A stretch of 64,000 nt of DNA from Bacteroidales bacterium (GTDB lineage Bacteria > Bacteroidota > Bacteroidia > Bacteroidales > CAIWKO01). A model generated the notes under the pieces. The model was given only the letters and a program-made list of their open reading frames with translations. It searched no databases and was not told the origin of the DNA. The DNA lies in contig JALOBU010000004.1 of the NCBI GenBank assembly GCA_023228145.1, positions 62,001 to 126,000 of the forward strand, in the 5' to 3' direction. The position numbers were made by a program, and so were the translations under genes. This document shows positions 23,355 to 32,149 of the stretch, one piece after another. Numbering within the stretch: position 1 is the stretch's first letter; every line of letters starts with the position of its first letter.

Positions 23355-23552
23355 GCCAATAAAACAGGGCTTTATAAGCTTCTGAATGAAAGCCCAAACA
23401 GCTTGTTTACCATCAAATAAAATGAAAACAATGATGATAATAGTATCTGCATATTTGCTTCCAGAGCTTATTACTGGATTCAGTTGTGAGCCACATTTGA
23501 TACAGAAAAGAGCGGATTATCCGTTTTCAGTTTGACATTTATTGCAAATCAT
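23355..23552 (-). pseudogene. Decayed small zinc-ribbon membrane protein gene
   Basis: From ATG 23552 the minus strand reads MICNKCQTENG, then TAA (23519-23517), then SALFCIKCGSQL in the same frame, followed by a hydrophobic TIIIIVFILF stretch. CxxC...FCxKCG is the standard double-knuckle zinc ribbon of bacterial membrane proteins with an N-terminal ribbon. The stop sits where such proteins have an acidic or polar residue. The 3' end runs into sufB and is not defined. It lies in a 258-bp space otherwise without genes. Confidence 0.45.
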
Positions 23553-23602
23553 ATTGTGTGATTTTTTATAACGCTACATCAAATATCAAGCGAAGTCAAT
23601 AA

Positions 23603-24499
23603 TTAATGCAACTTTTTTCTTTGAAAAGGCGATTTGCCAAGCAAAAGCCCGGCAAGAGTTATAAATATGCCCACAATTTTCAGTACAGTAAACTTTTCCT
23701 GAAAAATTATGTATGACAATAAAGCTGTAAATATTGGTATTAAATATGTAAACAAAGTTGCTTTGGTTACACCCACTTTTTTGGTGCCTACCATAAACAG
23801 AAAATAAGCCATGGAAGAAGCAAAAACAGCCAATGCCAAAAGGTTAAGCAGAAGATCGGTATTGTAAGGTATGGTAGTTAAATCTTCATAATCTATAAGT
23901 AATACTAAGGGTAAAAAATAAAAAATCCCGACAATATTCTGATATGTTATCAGTGAGTAAGGATTATATTTTTCAAGCAGTCGTTGCAGCAAAACACTAT
24001 AGCCCATCACACTGCAAACAGCAATACACATATACATCAGGCCGAGAGGAGAAGCAGCAAGTGTAAGGTCCTGATTGAGCACTACCATCAGCACACCTAA
24101 AAATGATATCAGGATACCCAGGAAATTATTAGACATCAGGGGTTCTTTCGCTAAAAAATACATTGAAAAGGGCACAAAAAGAGGGATGGTAGAAATCATG
24201 ATAGCCGCAACTGTAGGAGAAACGAGCTGTATGCCATAACTCTCCCCCAGAAAATACATGAAGGGCTGAAAAAAAGAAAGGAATAAAATGACAGGTATGT
24301 CTTTTCTGTGAGGCTTCTGTAATTTTTTCATTACCAGAGTTATCACAATTAAAAAAATAGAAGATATTATCAGGCGGAGAAAAACGGTAGTCAGCGGATT
24401 AAGATATACGTATACTTTTTTTATCCAGATATACGAAAAGCTCCAGAATACCATAGATAAAACTAGTGCCAAATAAATCAGGGCGGTATTTTTTTTCAT
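23603..24499 (-). CDS. EamA/DMT-superfamily transporter
   Basis: 298 residues from ATG 24499; an upstream TTG (24511) only adds four residues. Ten hydrophobic helices in two EamA repeats: LSMVFWSFSYIWIKKV at the front, YLIPIFTALLSYIIFQEKFT near the end, with the typical GxxLGxxLxxxGxxL-like segment (IPLFVPF ... GILISFLGVLMVV). The tail is basic (KSPFQRKKLH), fitting the positive-inside rule. Probable exporter of a small metabolite; substrate unknown. It is not closely similar to the EamA protein at 20.9 kb apart from the fold. Divergent from the O-methyltransferase gene. Confidence 0.88.
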   Translation of the reverse strand: MKKNTALIYLALVLSMVFWSFSYIWIKKVYVYLNPLTTVFLRLIISSIFLIVITLVMKKLQKPHRKDIPVILFLSFFQPFMYFLGESYGIQLVSPTVAAIMISTIPLFVPFSMYFLAKEPLMSNNFLGILISFLGVLMVVLNQDLTLAASPLGLMYMCIAVCSVMGYSVLLQRLLEKYNPYSLITYQNIVGIFYFLPLVLLIDYEDLTTIPYNTDLLLNLLALAVFASSMAYFLFMVGTKKVGVTKATLFTYLIPIFTALLSYIIFQEKFTVLKIVGIFITLAGLLLGKSPFQRKKLH

Positions 24500-24565
24500 A
24501 TATAGCAGCAAAAGTAGCTAAAGTAAAATAATGAGGGAACAAAATGTTTTACACGAAATCAATTT

Positions 24566-25690
24566 ATGTATTTTTACAAAAAAATTCCCATGCCGGAAAG
24601 CAGAGATAAAAAACTTCCGCCCTTATTTATTATTCAAGCTACCTTTGCTTTCAGAAACTTCCTAAAACGCATTGTTCGGAATATGCTCCCTGCCGGTTTT
24701 GTGTTGCTTGAAGAGATTTCAGCCGTATGGAAAGTAAAGTGTATTGCTTTGGCAGCACAACTGGATATTGCAGGCTGTCTGCAAAAAGGGCCTTTGACAT
24801 CAGTTGAACTTGCTTCCATGACCAACACCAACGCTGAAACTTTATACCGTATGCTCAGGGCGCTTGCAGGAGACGGAATATTTAAAGAACTTCCCGGGAA
24901 AAGATTTAAAAACACAGGCCTGTCAAAAGCCATGCTTGATAAAAAAAACACCGTCAGATATTTCGTAATGCATCATCTGGGGGAGACCAACTGGCAGGTA
25001 GTCGGAGACCTGATGCACTGCATAAAAACCGGCGAAAATGCCATAACTTATAAATACAACACCGACCCTTTCAGCTTCCTAAGAAGCAAGCCTGAAGAAA
25101 GCAACAACTTTAACAAAGCCATGACCGAAACTGCAGAGCTTTCTGGCAACATACTTGTCAACTCTTATCCTTTCGGGAAATACAAAAATATTGTAGATAT
25201 CGGAGGCGGACAAGGGCACCTGCTGTCGCAAATACTGCTAAAACATGTAATGGCAAAAGGAACACTTTTCGACAGGCCCGAAGTGGTTCACAATCTTTCT
25301 CCTGACTCACCAATAAAAAAAGTTCAGGAAAGGATTGCCATTACAGGCGGCGACTTCTTTAACGATAAACTTCCCGAAGGTGATTTATTTATTATGAAAA
25401 ACATTATCCATGATTGGGATGATGACAGGTCAATTACATTATTAAAACATACTGCTTCTTTTATGCAGACCGGCAACCGTTTGCTTCTGATTGAAACCAT
25501 TATAAAGCCCGACAACAAGCCTTCGTTCGGTAAATACCTTGACATACAGATGATGATAATCACCAGAGGTGGCCGGGAAAGAACACTGCATGAATACAAA
25601 ACACTGATAGAGAAATCAGGTTTGAATTTTGTCCGTGTTATACATAATGCCACCCCTTTCAGCATTATTGAAATCGAAAATAGACCTTAA
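24566..25690 (+). CDS. SAM-dependent O-methyltransferase (hydroxyindole/plant-type family)
   Basis: 374 residues. A N-terminal winged-helix dimerisation domain (about 50-130: LDIAGCLQKGPLTSVELA, ETLYRMLRALAGDGIF) precedes the Rossmann methyltransferase domain with SAM motif IVDIGGGQGHL (about 211-221) and the catalytic His region NIIHDWDDD (about 276-284). This is the layout of small-molecule O-methyltransferases acting on phenolic or polyketide substrates. It lies 7.5 kb before the type II fatty acid/polyketide cluster and could decorate that product, but there is no operon link. ATG 24590 (MPESRDKK) is an alternative start. Confidence 0.85.
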   Translation: MYFYKKIPMPESRDKKLPPLFIIQATFAFRNFLKRIVRNMLPAGFVLLEEISAVWKVKCIALAAQLDIAGCLQKGPLTSVELASMTNTNAETLYRMLRALAGDGIFKELPGKRFKNTGLSKAMLDKKNTVRYFVMHHLGETNWQVVGDLMHCIKTGENAITYKYNTDPFSFLRSKPEESNNFNKAMTETAELSGNILVNSYPFGKYKNIVDIGGGQGHLLSQILLKHVMAKGTLFDRPEVVHNLSPDSPIKKVQERIAITGGDFFNDKLPEGDLFIMKNIIHDWDDDRSITLLKHTASFMQTGNRLLLIETIIKPDNKPSFGKYLDIQMMIITRGGRERTLHEYKTLIEKSGLNFVRVIHNATPFSIIEIENRP

Positions 25691-25705
25691 TTAAATAATA
25701 ATTTT

Positions 25706-25713
25706 TAATTTTG
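25706..25713 (+). promoter_or_regulatory. -7 box of the DUF5606-pyrK-pyrD-radical SAM unit
   Basis: TAATTTTG, exact TAnnTTTG match, 16 bases before the DUF5606 start codon. Confidence 0.45.
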
Positions 25714-25729
25714 CCACAAAATAACTGAT

Positions 25730-26236
25730 ATGGACTTTAAGGAAATTCTCTCCGTTTCGGGCAAACCCGGCTTATATAAAATCATAGCTCACACAAAAAA
25801 CGGACTCATCGTAGAGTCGCTTACTGACAAAAAAAGAATTCCGGTTTATACTACCGACAGAATAAGCAACCTCGAAGATATAAGCATTTTCACCACCGAC
25901 AAAGAAAAGCCTCTTGTTGAAATTTTAAAGCTTATTTATGAAAAAGAAAATGGTGAAAAATCTTTAGACCACAAATCAGAAGATAAGAAACTTAAAGAAT
26001 ATTTTGAACAGATCTTACCCGATTATGATAAGGACAGGGTTTATGCTTCGGATATCCGTAAAGTCTTTAACTGGTATAATCAGCTTATCGGAAACAAGAT
26101 GCTTGACTTTACTGAAAAACAAGATGAAGCTAAACCTGAAGAAAAAGCAGAAGATATAAAACCTGAAACTGAAGGAGCTGAAGAAGGCAAAAAGCAGGAT
26201 AAAGCTAAAAAAGAAACTCCTGCTACAGAAGAATAA
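25730..26236 (+). CDS. DUF5606 family protein
   Basis: 168 residues. Residues 1-125 match the Bacteroidota-specific DUF5606 family: FKEILSVSGKPGLYKII at the start, SLTDKKRIPVY, RISNLEDISIF, and LKEYFEQILPDYDKDRVYASDIRKVFNWYN. The last 40 residues are low-complexity Glu/Lys/Ala (KPEEKAEDIK), probably disordered. No enzymatic motif. The family is of unknown function; the fold of the first domain looks like a small beta-barrel followed by helices. pyrK starts 28 bases later on the same strand. Confidence 0.85.
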   Translation: MDFKEILSVSGKPGLYKIIAHTKNGLIVESLTDKKRIPVYTTDRISNLEDISIFTTDKEKPLVEILKLIYEKENGEKSLDHKSEDKKLKEYFEQILPDYDKDRVYASDIRKVFNWYNQLIGNKMLDFTEKQDEAKPEEKAEDIKPETEGAEEGKKQDKAKKETPATEE

Positions 26237-26264
26237 TGCAGCACGGTTTTTTTATCCGCACAAC

Positions 26265-27032
26265 ATGAAAAAATATATCAACGACCTGACCGTATGCGCT
26301 AACAAAAAACTCAACCCTCAGTATTTCATTTTAAGCCTTACCTCAAAATATCCTTTACCGGAAATGCTTCCCGGGCAGTTTGTTGAAGTTAAAATAAATA
26401 ACAATCACGATGTTTTTCTACGTCGGCCTATTTCGATACATCAGGTGGATTACGAAAAAAATATTTTGTATTTGCTTATTAAAGTTGTTGGAAAAGGCAC
26501 ACAAACTTTATCAAAATTAAAAGCCGGTGATACTTTAAACATTATATATCCTCTGGGCAATACATTTACTTATGAGGGCGTAAAAAAAGCACTTCTTGCC
26601 GGAGGCGGTTGCGGTATTGCCCCCATGCTTTATCTGGCAGCTTTTCTGCACAAAAACAATATCGAAACTGACATTCTTTTAGGTGGGAGAACATCTGAAG
26701 ATATATTAGAAGAAGAAGAATTTGAAAAATACGGTAAAGTTTTCGTTGCTACTGATGACGGCAGTCTGGGAGAAAAAGGATTTCTTACAAAACACAGCGT
26801 TTTTGAAAATTTATCATCCTATGACCGTCTTTATTGCTGTGGTCCCACCCCTATGATGAAAGTCATGGCCGGTATTGCAACAGAAAAAAACATAGATTGT
26901 GAAGTTTCCCTTGAAAACCTTATGGCTTGCGGCATAGGCGCCTGCCTTTGCTGTGTAACTGCTACCACAGAAGGCCATAAATGCGTATGCACCGAAGGTC
27001 CGGTGTTTAACACAAAACAACTTATATGGTAG
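26265..27032 (+). CDS. pyrK: Dihydroorotate dehydrogenase B electron-transfer subunit
   Basis: 255 residues. FAD-binding beta-barrel with RRPIS at 53-57, NAD-binding domain with GGGCGIAPML (113-122) and CCGPTPMM (191-198), and a C-terminal [2Fe-2S] site from Cys222, Cys227, Cys230 and Cys242. PyrK passes electrons from PyrD to NAD+ in pyrimidine synthesis. Its last seven bases overlap the start of pyrD, the usual tight coupling of the PyrK-PyrD complex. The iron-sulfur cysteines are all present, so the subunit should be functional. Confidence 0.95.
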   Translation: MKKYINDLTVCANKKLNPQYFILSLTSKYPLPEMLPGQFVEVKINNNHDVFLRRPISIHQVDYEKNILYLLIKVVGKGTQTLSKLKAGDTLNIIYPLGNTFTYEGVKKALLAGGGCGIAPMLYLAAFLHKNNIETDILLGGRTSEDILEEEEFEKYGKVFVATDDGSLGEKGFLTKHSVFENLSSYDRLYCCGPTPMMKVMAGIATEKNIDCEVSLENLMACGIGACLCCVTATTEGHKCVCTEGPVFNTKQLIW

Positions 27033-27937
27033 AACTGGGTGTAAATATCGGTAATTTATTTTTTAAAAACCCGGTACTGACAGCTTCCGGGACTTTTGGC
27101 TACGGTAGCGAGTTTGAAGATTTTATGGACATCAGCCGACTGGGTGGTATTATTGTAAAAGGCACAACGTTTGAACCCCGTCAAGGCAATGCATATCCAC
27201 GGATGGCTGAAACAGCTTCAGGAATGCTAAATGCTGTAGGACTTCAAAATAAAGGTGTAGATGCATTTATCAATGAGATTTATCCAAAAATAAAACATTA
27301 CGATACCAACATTATCGTGAATGTTTCGGGTTCCAAGCTGGAAGATTACATTAGTGTTGCTGAAAAACTAAACGACTTTGACAAAATCCCCGCCATTGAA
27401 TTGAACATCTCCTGCCCCAATGTTAAAGAAGGAGGTATGGCCTTCGGGACTTCGTGTTCTTCAGCAACAGAGGTAACTTTGGCTGTGCGCAAGGCATATA
27501 AAAAAACGCTCATCGTAAAGTTGTCGCCTAATGTTACCAACATCGCTGAGATAGCCCTTGCCGTGGAAGCTGCCGGTGCTGACGGCGTTTCTTTAATCAA
27601 CACTTTATTGGGAATGGCCATAAATGCCGAAACACAAAGACCAAAACTTTCAACAGTAACAGGAGGTTTGTCAGGGCCGTGCATAAAGCCGGTGGCTTTG
27701 CGTATGGTTTGGCAGGTTTTTAAAGTTGTAAAAATCCCCGTCATCGGACTGGGAGGTATCATGAATGCTAACGATGCCATTGAGTTTATGCTTGCAGGTG
27801 CAACAGCGATACAAGTTGGTACAGCAAATTTTATTGAGCCTGACATAAGCGCTAAAATAGTGGAAGGTATTGACGAATATTGCAAGCGGCACAATGTCTC
27901 ATCGGTAAAAAGCCTGACAGGCGGACTGAAATGTTAA
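27026..27937 (+). CDS. pyrD: Dihydroorotate dehydrogenase, class 1B catalytic subunit
   Basis: 303 residues, standard length for the class 1B enzyme. FMN-barrel motifs: NPVLTASGTFGYG (15-27), NAVGLQNKG (about 69-77), NVSGS (99-103) and the active-site loop ELNISCPNVKEGG with catalytic base Cys130, which marks class 1 rather than the membrane-bound class 2 (Ser). GLGGI and GATAIQVGTANF bind the FMN phosphate. It oxidises dihydroorotate to orotate in the cytoplasm as a PyrK-PyrD heterotetramer. It overlaps pyrK and is followed 32 bases later by a radical SAM gene. Confidence 0.96.
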   Translation: MVELGVNIGNLFFKNPVLTASGTFGYGSEFEDFMDISRLGGIIVKGTTFEPRQGNAYPRMAETASGMLNAVGLQNKGVDAFINEIYPKIKHYDTNIIVNVSGSKLEDYISVAEKLNDFDKIPAIELNISCPNVKEGGMAFGTSCSSATEVTLAVRKAYKKTLIVKLSPNVTNIAEIALAVEAAGADGVSLINTLLGMAINAETQRPKLSTVTGGLSGPCIKPVALRMVWQVFKVVKIPVIGLGGIMNANDAIEFMLAGATAIQVGTANFIEPDISAKIVEGIDEYCKRHNVSSVKSLTGGLKC

Positions 27938-27969
27938 CAGCAATATTTTTTTCAAAAATGCTGTGAACC

Positions 27970-29310
27970 ATGAAAATTCTCTTAATCAACCCACCACGCT
28001 CTCCCGAAAATAAAATTCTGGAGTACGCTCCTGAAGAAGCCAAGCACTTTGTCCATAAAAAACTTATTGGTCCTCCACTTGGACTGCTGACTGTTGCCGC
28101 AGCTTTAAAAGATTTTGATGTGATGCTGATTGACATGAAAGGCGAATACGATTTGATACCAGATACGCCACCATTAGCAGAACTCACACATAAATATATT
28201 GAAGAATTTCAGCCCGATATTGTCGGAGTAACATTTATTGCATCAGAGTTTCCTTATGGTATGGAGTTATTCCGTGAAGCAAAAAAATATAATTCAAAAA
28301 TCCTTACTGTTGCCGGCGGGCTGCACACGGTGCTATCCCTAGAAGATTTTACCTGCTCCGAAGTTGACTTGGTGTGCCCGGGGCAATCGGCTGCTATGTT
28401 CAGGGAAGTAGTGATTGCACATTCACAGCATAAAAGTTTTGAATACATTGATGGACTTTATATCAATGAAAATAACATACTTAGGCTGACAAGGCCCATA
28501 CACAAAACCTTCAACGCCTCTCGTGAAGATTTTATCATGCCCGACAGGAGTTTGCTGCAGCGATGGATTTCAACATATATAGTTGGAGGTAGACCGGTTC
28601 CGGCAACCTATTTATTCACATCATTGGGATGCCCTTATGAATGTTCTTTTTGTTCGATATGGCCACAATTTAATAAACATTTCTACCAACGTGAGCTGGA
28701 AAGCATTATTGATGAACTGAAACAGATACCCGAATACAAAATTGTGCGCTTCGCCGATGCCAATACCATAGTAGATGTAAATTTTATCAGCCGTTTATTC
28801 GACCGTATCTTAGAAGAAAAAATTGATAAAGAATATGTGATGGACATCCGCTTCGACACTGCCGTAAAACACCCATGGCTCATCGAGAAACTGGCCAAAG
28901 CCGGCCTGAAAGTTGTGATATGCGGCTTCGAATCTTTCAGGGATGAAGAGCTGAAAAAGTATAATAAATCATCGGAAGCAGCCCTCATCAAAGAAGCCAT
29001 TTCCATATTCGATAAAAACGGTATTATGTTACGAGGAAATTATGTAGTACCAAACGACTATACAGGTAGCGACTTTCAGGCATTATCAGATTATGCATCC
29101 ATGCACCCCGTGGTATATGCGGGTTATACCATACTCACACCCATGCCTGGAACCTTGTTGTATCAAGAAATGAAAAATGAAATTATTGACCATGACCTGC
29201 TGAAGTACAACTTTTTTAATTGTGTGCTGAAAACAAAATTGCCATTGGAAAAGTTTTATGAAAATGTAGGGAAACTATGGCTGATAAAGAAGGGCACTGA
29301 CGTAATTTAG
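27970..29310 (+). CDS. B12-binding-domain radical SAM protein
   Basis: 446 residues. The first 150 have the cobalamin-binding Rossmann shape (MKILLINPPRSP, PLGLLTVAAAL, DIVGVTFIASEFPY, VAGGLHTVL). The radical SAM barrel follows with the cluster motif GCPYECSFC (Cys221, Cys225, Cys228) and FADANTI, then ICGFESFRDEELKKYNK and NYVVPND typical of the MiaB/BchE-like branch. The B12 His ligand motif DxHxxG is not obvious, so cobalamin use is uncertain. It follows pyrD in the same direction. The family covers methyltransferases and cyclases in lipid and cofactor pathways; the substrate here is not known. Confidence 0.85.
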   Translation: MKILLINPPRSPENKILEYAPEEAKHFVHKKLIGPPLGLLTVAAALKDFDVMLIDMKGEYDLIPDTPPLAELTHKYIEEFQPDIVGVTFIASEFPYGMELFREAKKYNSKILTVAGGLHTVLSLEDFTCSEVDLVCPGQSAAMFREVVIAHSQHKSFEYIDGLYINENNILRLTRPIHKTFNASREDFIMPDRSLLQRWISTYIVGGRPVPATYLFTSLGCPYECSFCSIWPQFNKHFYQRELESIIDELKQIPEYKIVRFADANTIVDVNFISRLFDRILEEKIDKEYVMDIRFDTAVKHPWLIEKLAKAGLKVVICGFESFRDEELKKYNKSSEAALIKEAISIFDKNGIMLRGNYVVPNDYTGSDFQALSDYASMHPVVYAGYTILTPMPGTLLYQEMKNEIIDHDLLKYNFFNCVLKTKLPLEKFYENVGKLWLIKKGTDVI

Positions 29311-29354
29311 TTAGCAGTTATCATTTAGCAGTTATCAGTTAACAGTTAACAGTA
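29306..29354 (+). repeat. Degenerate 7-bp tandem array after the radical SAM gene
   Basis: Seven heptads in register: TTTAGTT, AGCAGTT, ATCATTT, AGCAGTT, ATCAGTT, AACAGTT, AACAGTA. The first overlaps the radical SAM stop codon. Confidence 0.8.
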
Positions 29355-29406
29355 GTTTGTTGCTTTTTTATTATTACTTCCTAACTTATGAAAATCATTA
29401 AAAATG

Positions 29407-29414
29407 TATTTTTG
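29407..29414 (+). promoter_or_regulatory. -7 box close to the second TonB-receptor start
   Basis: TATTTTTG matches TAnnTTTG but lies only five bases before the ATG at 29420. If it is used, translation more likely begins at ATG 29429 on a nearly leaderless message. Confidence 0.4.
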
Positions 29415-29419
29415 CATAT

Positions 29420-31831
29420 ATGGATACTATGAGAAGCCTGCGAAAATTCATATTTTTGTTTCTATTATTATGCATGGCAATAGCAGGTTTTTCTCAAACT
29501 CAAACTATTCGCGGCTGCATCACCGACAAGGTTACTAAATATCCGCTAATCGGTGCCAACATTGTCGTTTTGAACAGCAGCCCTCTTCTAGGCGCTGCCA
29601 CAGACACCTCGGGTAACTTTAAATTAAGCGACGTCCCTGTTGGTTTCATCTCTCTGAAAATAAGTTATATGGGATATTCCGATATTATACTAACAAACCT
29701 GGAACTACTCCATCATAAAGAATTAGTGATAAATGCCGGTATGGAAGAAAAGGTTTTCACGGGAAAAGAAGTCGTGATAAGTGCCGGAAATAATGGCATT
29801 ACTCCTCTCAATAAAATGGCAGCTGTAAGCATTCGCAGTTTTACCATCGAAGAAACCAGCCTATTTGCAGGTACACGTTGCGATGTATCTCGTATGGCAT
29901 CCAATTATGCTGGCGTTAGAAGCGGTGATGACGCACGCAACGACATTGTCATCAGGGGAAACACTCCCACGGGTTTACTCTGGACGTTCGACGATGTTGA
30001 AATACCAAATCCTAACCATTTTGCTGCATTCGGCACTTCCGGAGGCCCTATCAGCATTCTCAGAAACAACCTGCTTCAAAATTCAGATTTTCTCACAGGC
30101 GCTTTCCCTGCAGAATACGGCAATGCTATTGCCGGGGTATTCGACTTAAAATCAGCAAATGGAAACACTGAAAAACACGACATTTCGATCCTTATGGGAT
30201 TTGATGGTGCCAGCGTTGCAGCAGAAGGGCCTGTCAACCGGGCCAAAGGCAGTTCCTACATGACAAGCTATCGTATATCGTTTCTGGAATTGTTCAGTTT
30301 GCTCGGCGTAAAATTTGGCACAGGAATAGGTGTGCCCAAATACCAGGATATTTATTTTAAAGTCAACCTGCCCAAAACTAAAATCGGCAACCTGTCGGTT
30401 TTCGGCTATGGTGGCATCAGCAACATCGCTTTTAATGACAGTGAAAGAGACACCACGAAAAATATCAGGGACCTTTACGGAACGCGAGGATGGGATATTA
30501 ACAATCATTCTGCTCAAGCTGTAATTGGCATATCCGATTATTTTCTGCTCAGCAAATCAAGTTACTTCAAATTTTCTCTGGCCACCACTTATCATAATTT
30601 TTATTTTTATAAAGACTCGGTAACACCCGTAAGCCTTGAAAAATTCAGATATGAATTTAATAACGACATGGAATGTAAATTGTTTGGGAACATCAGTTTT
30701 ACTCACAAATTCAATGCAAGGCACCACCTGAAAACAGGAATTAAAGCATCCCTGATATACTACAATATTATAGACAGCTTGTATTATGCCCGGGAATATA
30801 TGTTTATCAAACGAAATGATTTTTGTGGATATTCGGCCTTGTTGCAAGCTTATATAGATTGGCAGTACAGGGTCAGTGAATTTTTCACCATGACTCTCGG
30901 CGCCCATGGACTATATTATTTTTATAACCAATCCTGGGCGCTGGAACCTCGGCTGGGATTGAAATGGAATGTTGCGCCCTTACACAGCCTGAGCCTGGGT
31001 TTTGGTATGCACAGCCAACAGATACCGTCCACTATTTTTTTTATGCAGGAATTGCAGGATGATGGCTCTTACCAATTCTCGAACCATAATCTGGGGTTTT
31101 CAAAAAGTATTCATTTGGCTCTCGCATACGACTGGATTATTTCAGAAAACACCCGGCTTAAAGCGGAAGTGTATTATCAATATTTGTATGACATTCCGAT
31201 TGATACAAGCAATGGCAGTTCTTATTCGCTACTCAACGAAGGGGCCAGCTTTGACGTTTTAGCTCCTGATAATCTCAACAATCTGGGTATCGGGCACAAC
31301 TATGGTGTCGAAGTTACTGCAGAACGTTTTTTTTCCAAAGGCTTTTATTACCTTGGCACTGCAAGTTATGGCGTTTCTAAATATAGCGGCGCAGATAAGA
31401 TTTTACGTAGCACAGCTTTCAACAGTGGGTACAACATTAATTTGCTCGGCGGAAAGGAGTTTAAGTTTAAAACAAAAAAAAACAAACCTGTCAAAAAAAG
31501 CAGGTCAATTATACTAAATATCAAAACGACTTTAAGCTCAGGAAGGCATTACACTCCTATAAATGAACGTCAGTCATACATTGAACAGAAAATAATTTAT
31601 TATAATGACAGGGCGTACTCATCGCAACTGCCTGTTTACAGCCGCACAGATTTAAAAATTTCTTACCGCATGACTGCAAAAAAAATTTCGTTTGAAGTTG
31701 GGCTTGAAATTGCAAACCTTTTCAATCAGAAAAACATATTGAATATCTCCTTTGATAAAAATTCAGGAAAACTTTATAAAGTTTATCAGTTAGGAATTAT
31801 GCTCATCCCGCAGTTCAAACTTACGTTTTAG
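29420..31831 (+). CDS. TonB-dependent outer-membrane receptor with carboxypeptidase-like N-terminal domain
   Basis: 803 residues. Signal peptide about 1-25 (FLFLLLCMAIAGFSQ), carboxypeptidase-like domain about 28-115 (RGCITDKVTKYPLIGANIVV), plug about 125-255 (DDARNDIVIRGNTPTG, GAFPAEYGNAIAGVFDL), barrel to the C-terminal IPQFKLTF. The terminal Phe fits BAM recognition. The sequence FDDVEIPNPNHFAAFGTSGGP is a hallmark of a subgroup of Bacteroidota receptors without SusD partners; no SusD is nearby. Probable importer of an unknown ligand. ATG 29429 may be the true start given the promoter position. The type II fatty acid/polyketide cluster starts 319 bases downstream. Confidence 0.9.
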   Translation: MDTMRSLRKFIFLFLLLCMAIAGFSQTQTIRGCITDKVTKYPLIGANIVVLNSSPLLGAATDTSGNFKLSDVPVGFISLKISYMGYSDIILTNLELLHHKELVINAGMEEKVFTGKEVVISAGNNGITPLNKMAAVSIRSFTIEETSLFAGTRCDVSRMASNYAGVRSGDDARNDIVIRGNTPTGLLWTFDDVEIPNPNHFAAFGTSGGPISILRNNLLQNSDFLTGAFPAEYGNAIAGVFDLKSANGNTEKHDISILMGFDGASVAAEGPVNRAKGSSYMTSYRISFLELFSLLGVKFGTGIGVPKYQDIYFKVNLPKTKIGNLSVFGYGGISNIAFNDSERDTTKNIRDLYGTRGWDINNHSAQAVIGISDYFLLSKSSYFKFSLATTYHNFYFYKDSVTPVSLEKFRYEFNNDMECKLFGNISFTHKFNARHHLKTGIKASLIYYNIIDSLYYAREYMFIKRNDFCGYSALLQAYIDWQYRVSEFFTMTLGAHGLYYFYNQSWALEPRLGLKWNVAPLHSLSLGFGMHSQQIPSTIFFMQELQDDGSYQFSNHNLGFSKSIHLALAYDWIISENTRLKAEVYYQYLYDIPIDTSNGSSYSLLNEGASFDVLAPDNLNNLGIGHNYGVEVTAERFFSKGFYYLGTASYGVSKYSGADKILRSTAFNSGYNINLLGGKEFKFKTKKNKPVKKSRSIILNIKTTLSSGRHYTPINERQSYIEQKIIYYNDRAYSSQLPVYSRTDLKISYRMTAKKISFEVGLEIANLFNQKNILNISFDKNSGKLYKVYQLGIMLIPQFKLTF

Positions 31832-31970
31832 ATATCGTATAACCTTTTGCCATCGGTCTCACAAATATAAAAATTATTTGAATTGATATAAATTCTAAAA
31901 AATTCTCTGATGTTTTGTTTCCTGCACCACCCCATGTCAGCTGAACAGGCAGTTGTATTTACCATCCTTG

Positions 31971-32067
31971 CAATTTTTCTTTTCCTCCCTCATCCCCACA
32001 ACAAAACAACCTAAAAACCATATAACATATTAACAAACTTACCTAAAAACCATCCAACCACACCCTA
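31971..32067 (+). other. 97-base stretch without any G on the plus strand, with a 13-bp direct repeat
   Basis: Between the TonB receptor and the ketoreductase gene, 97 consecutive bases contain no G. ACCTAAAAACCAT occurs at 32009-32021 and again at 32041-32053. It lies upstream of the cluster promoter box. No gene is seen in this 318-bp space. Confidence 0.7.
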
Positions 32068-32109
32068 GCCCCAAACGAAAAAATCTCCTCAGCATAAGCA
32101 ACAAAATAT

Positions 32110-32117
32110 TATCTTTG
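32110..32117 (+). promoter_or_regulatory. -7 box of the type II fatty acid/polyketide cluster
   Basis: TATCTTTG, exact TAnnTTTG match, 32 bases before the ketoreductase start codon. No good -33 box was seen. This is the only clear promoter found for the 13-kb colinear cluster. Confidence 0.45.
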
Positions 32118-32149
32118 CACCCTTATTTTAATAAATTATTATACTAATA

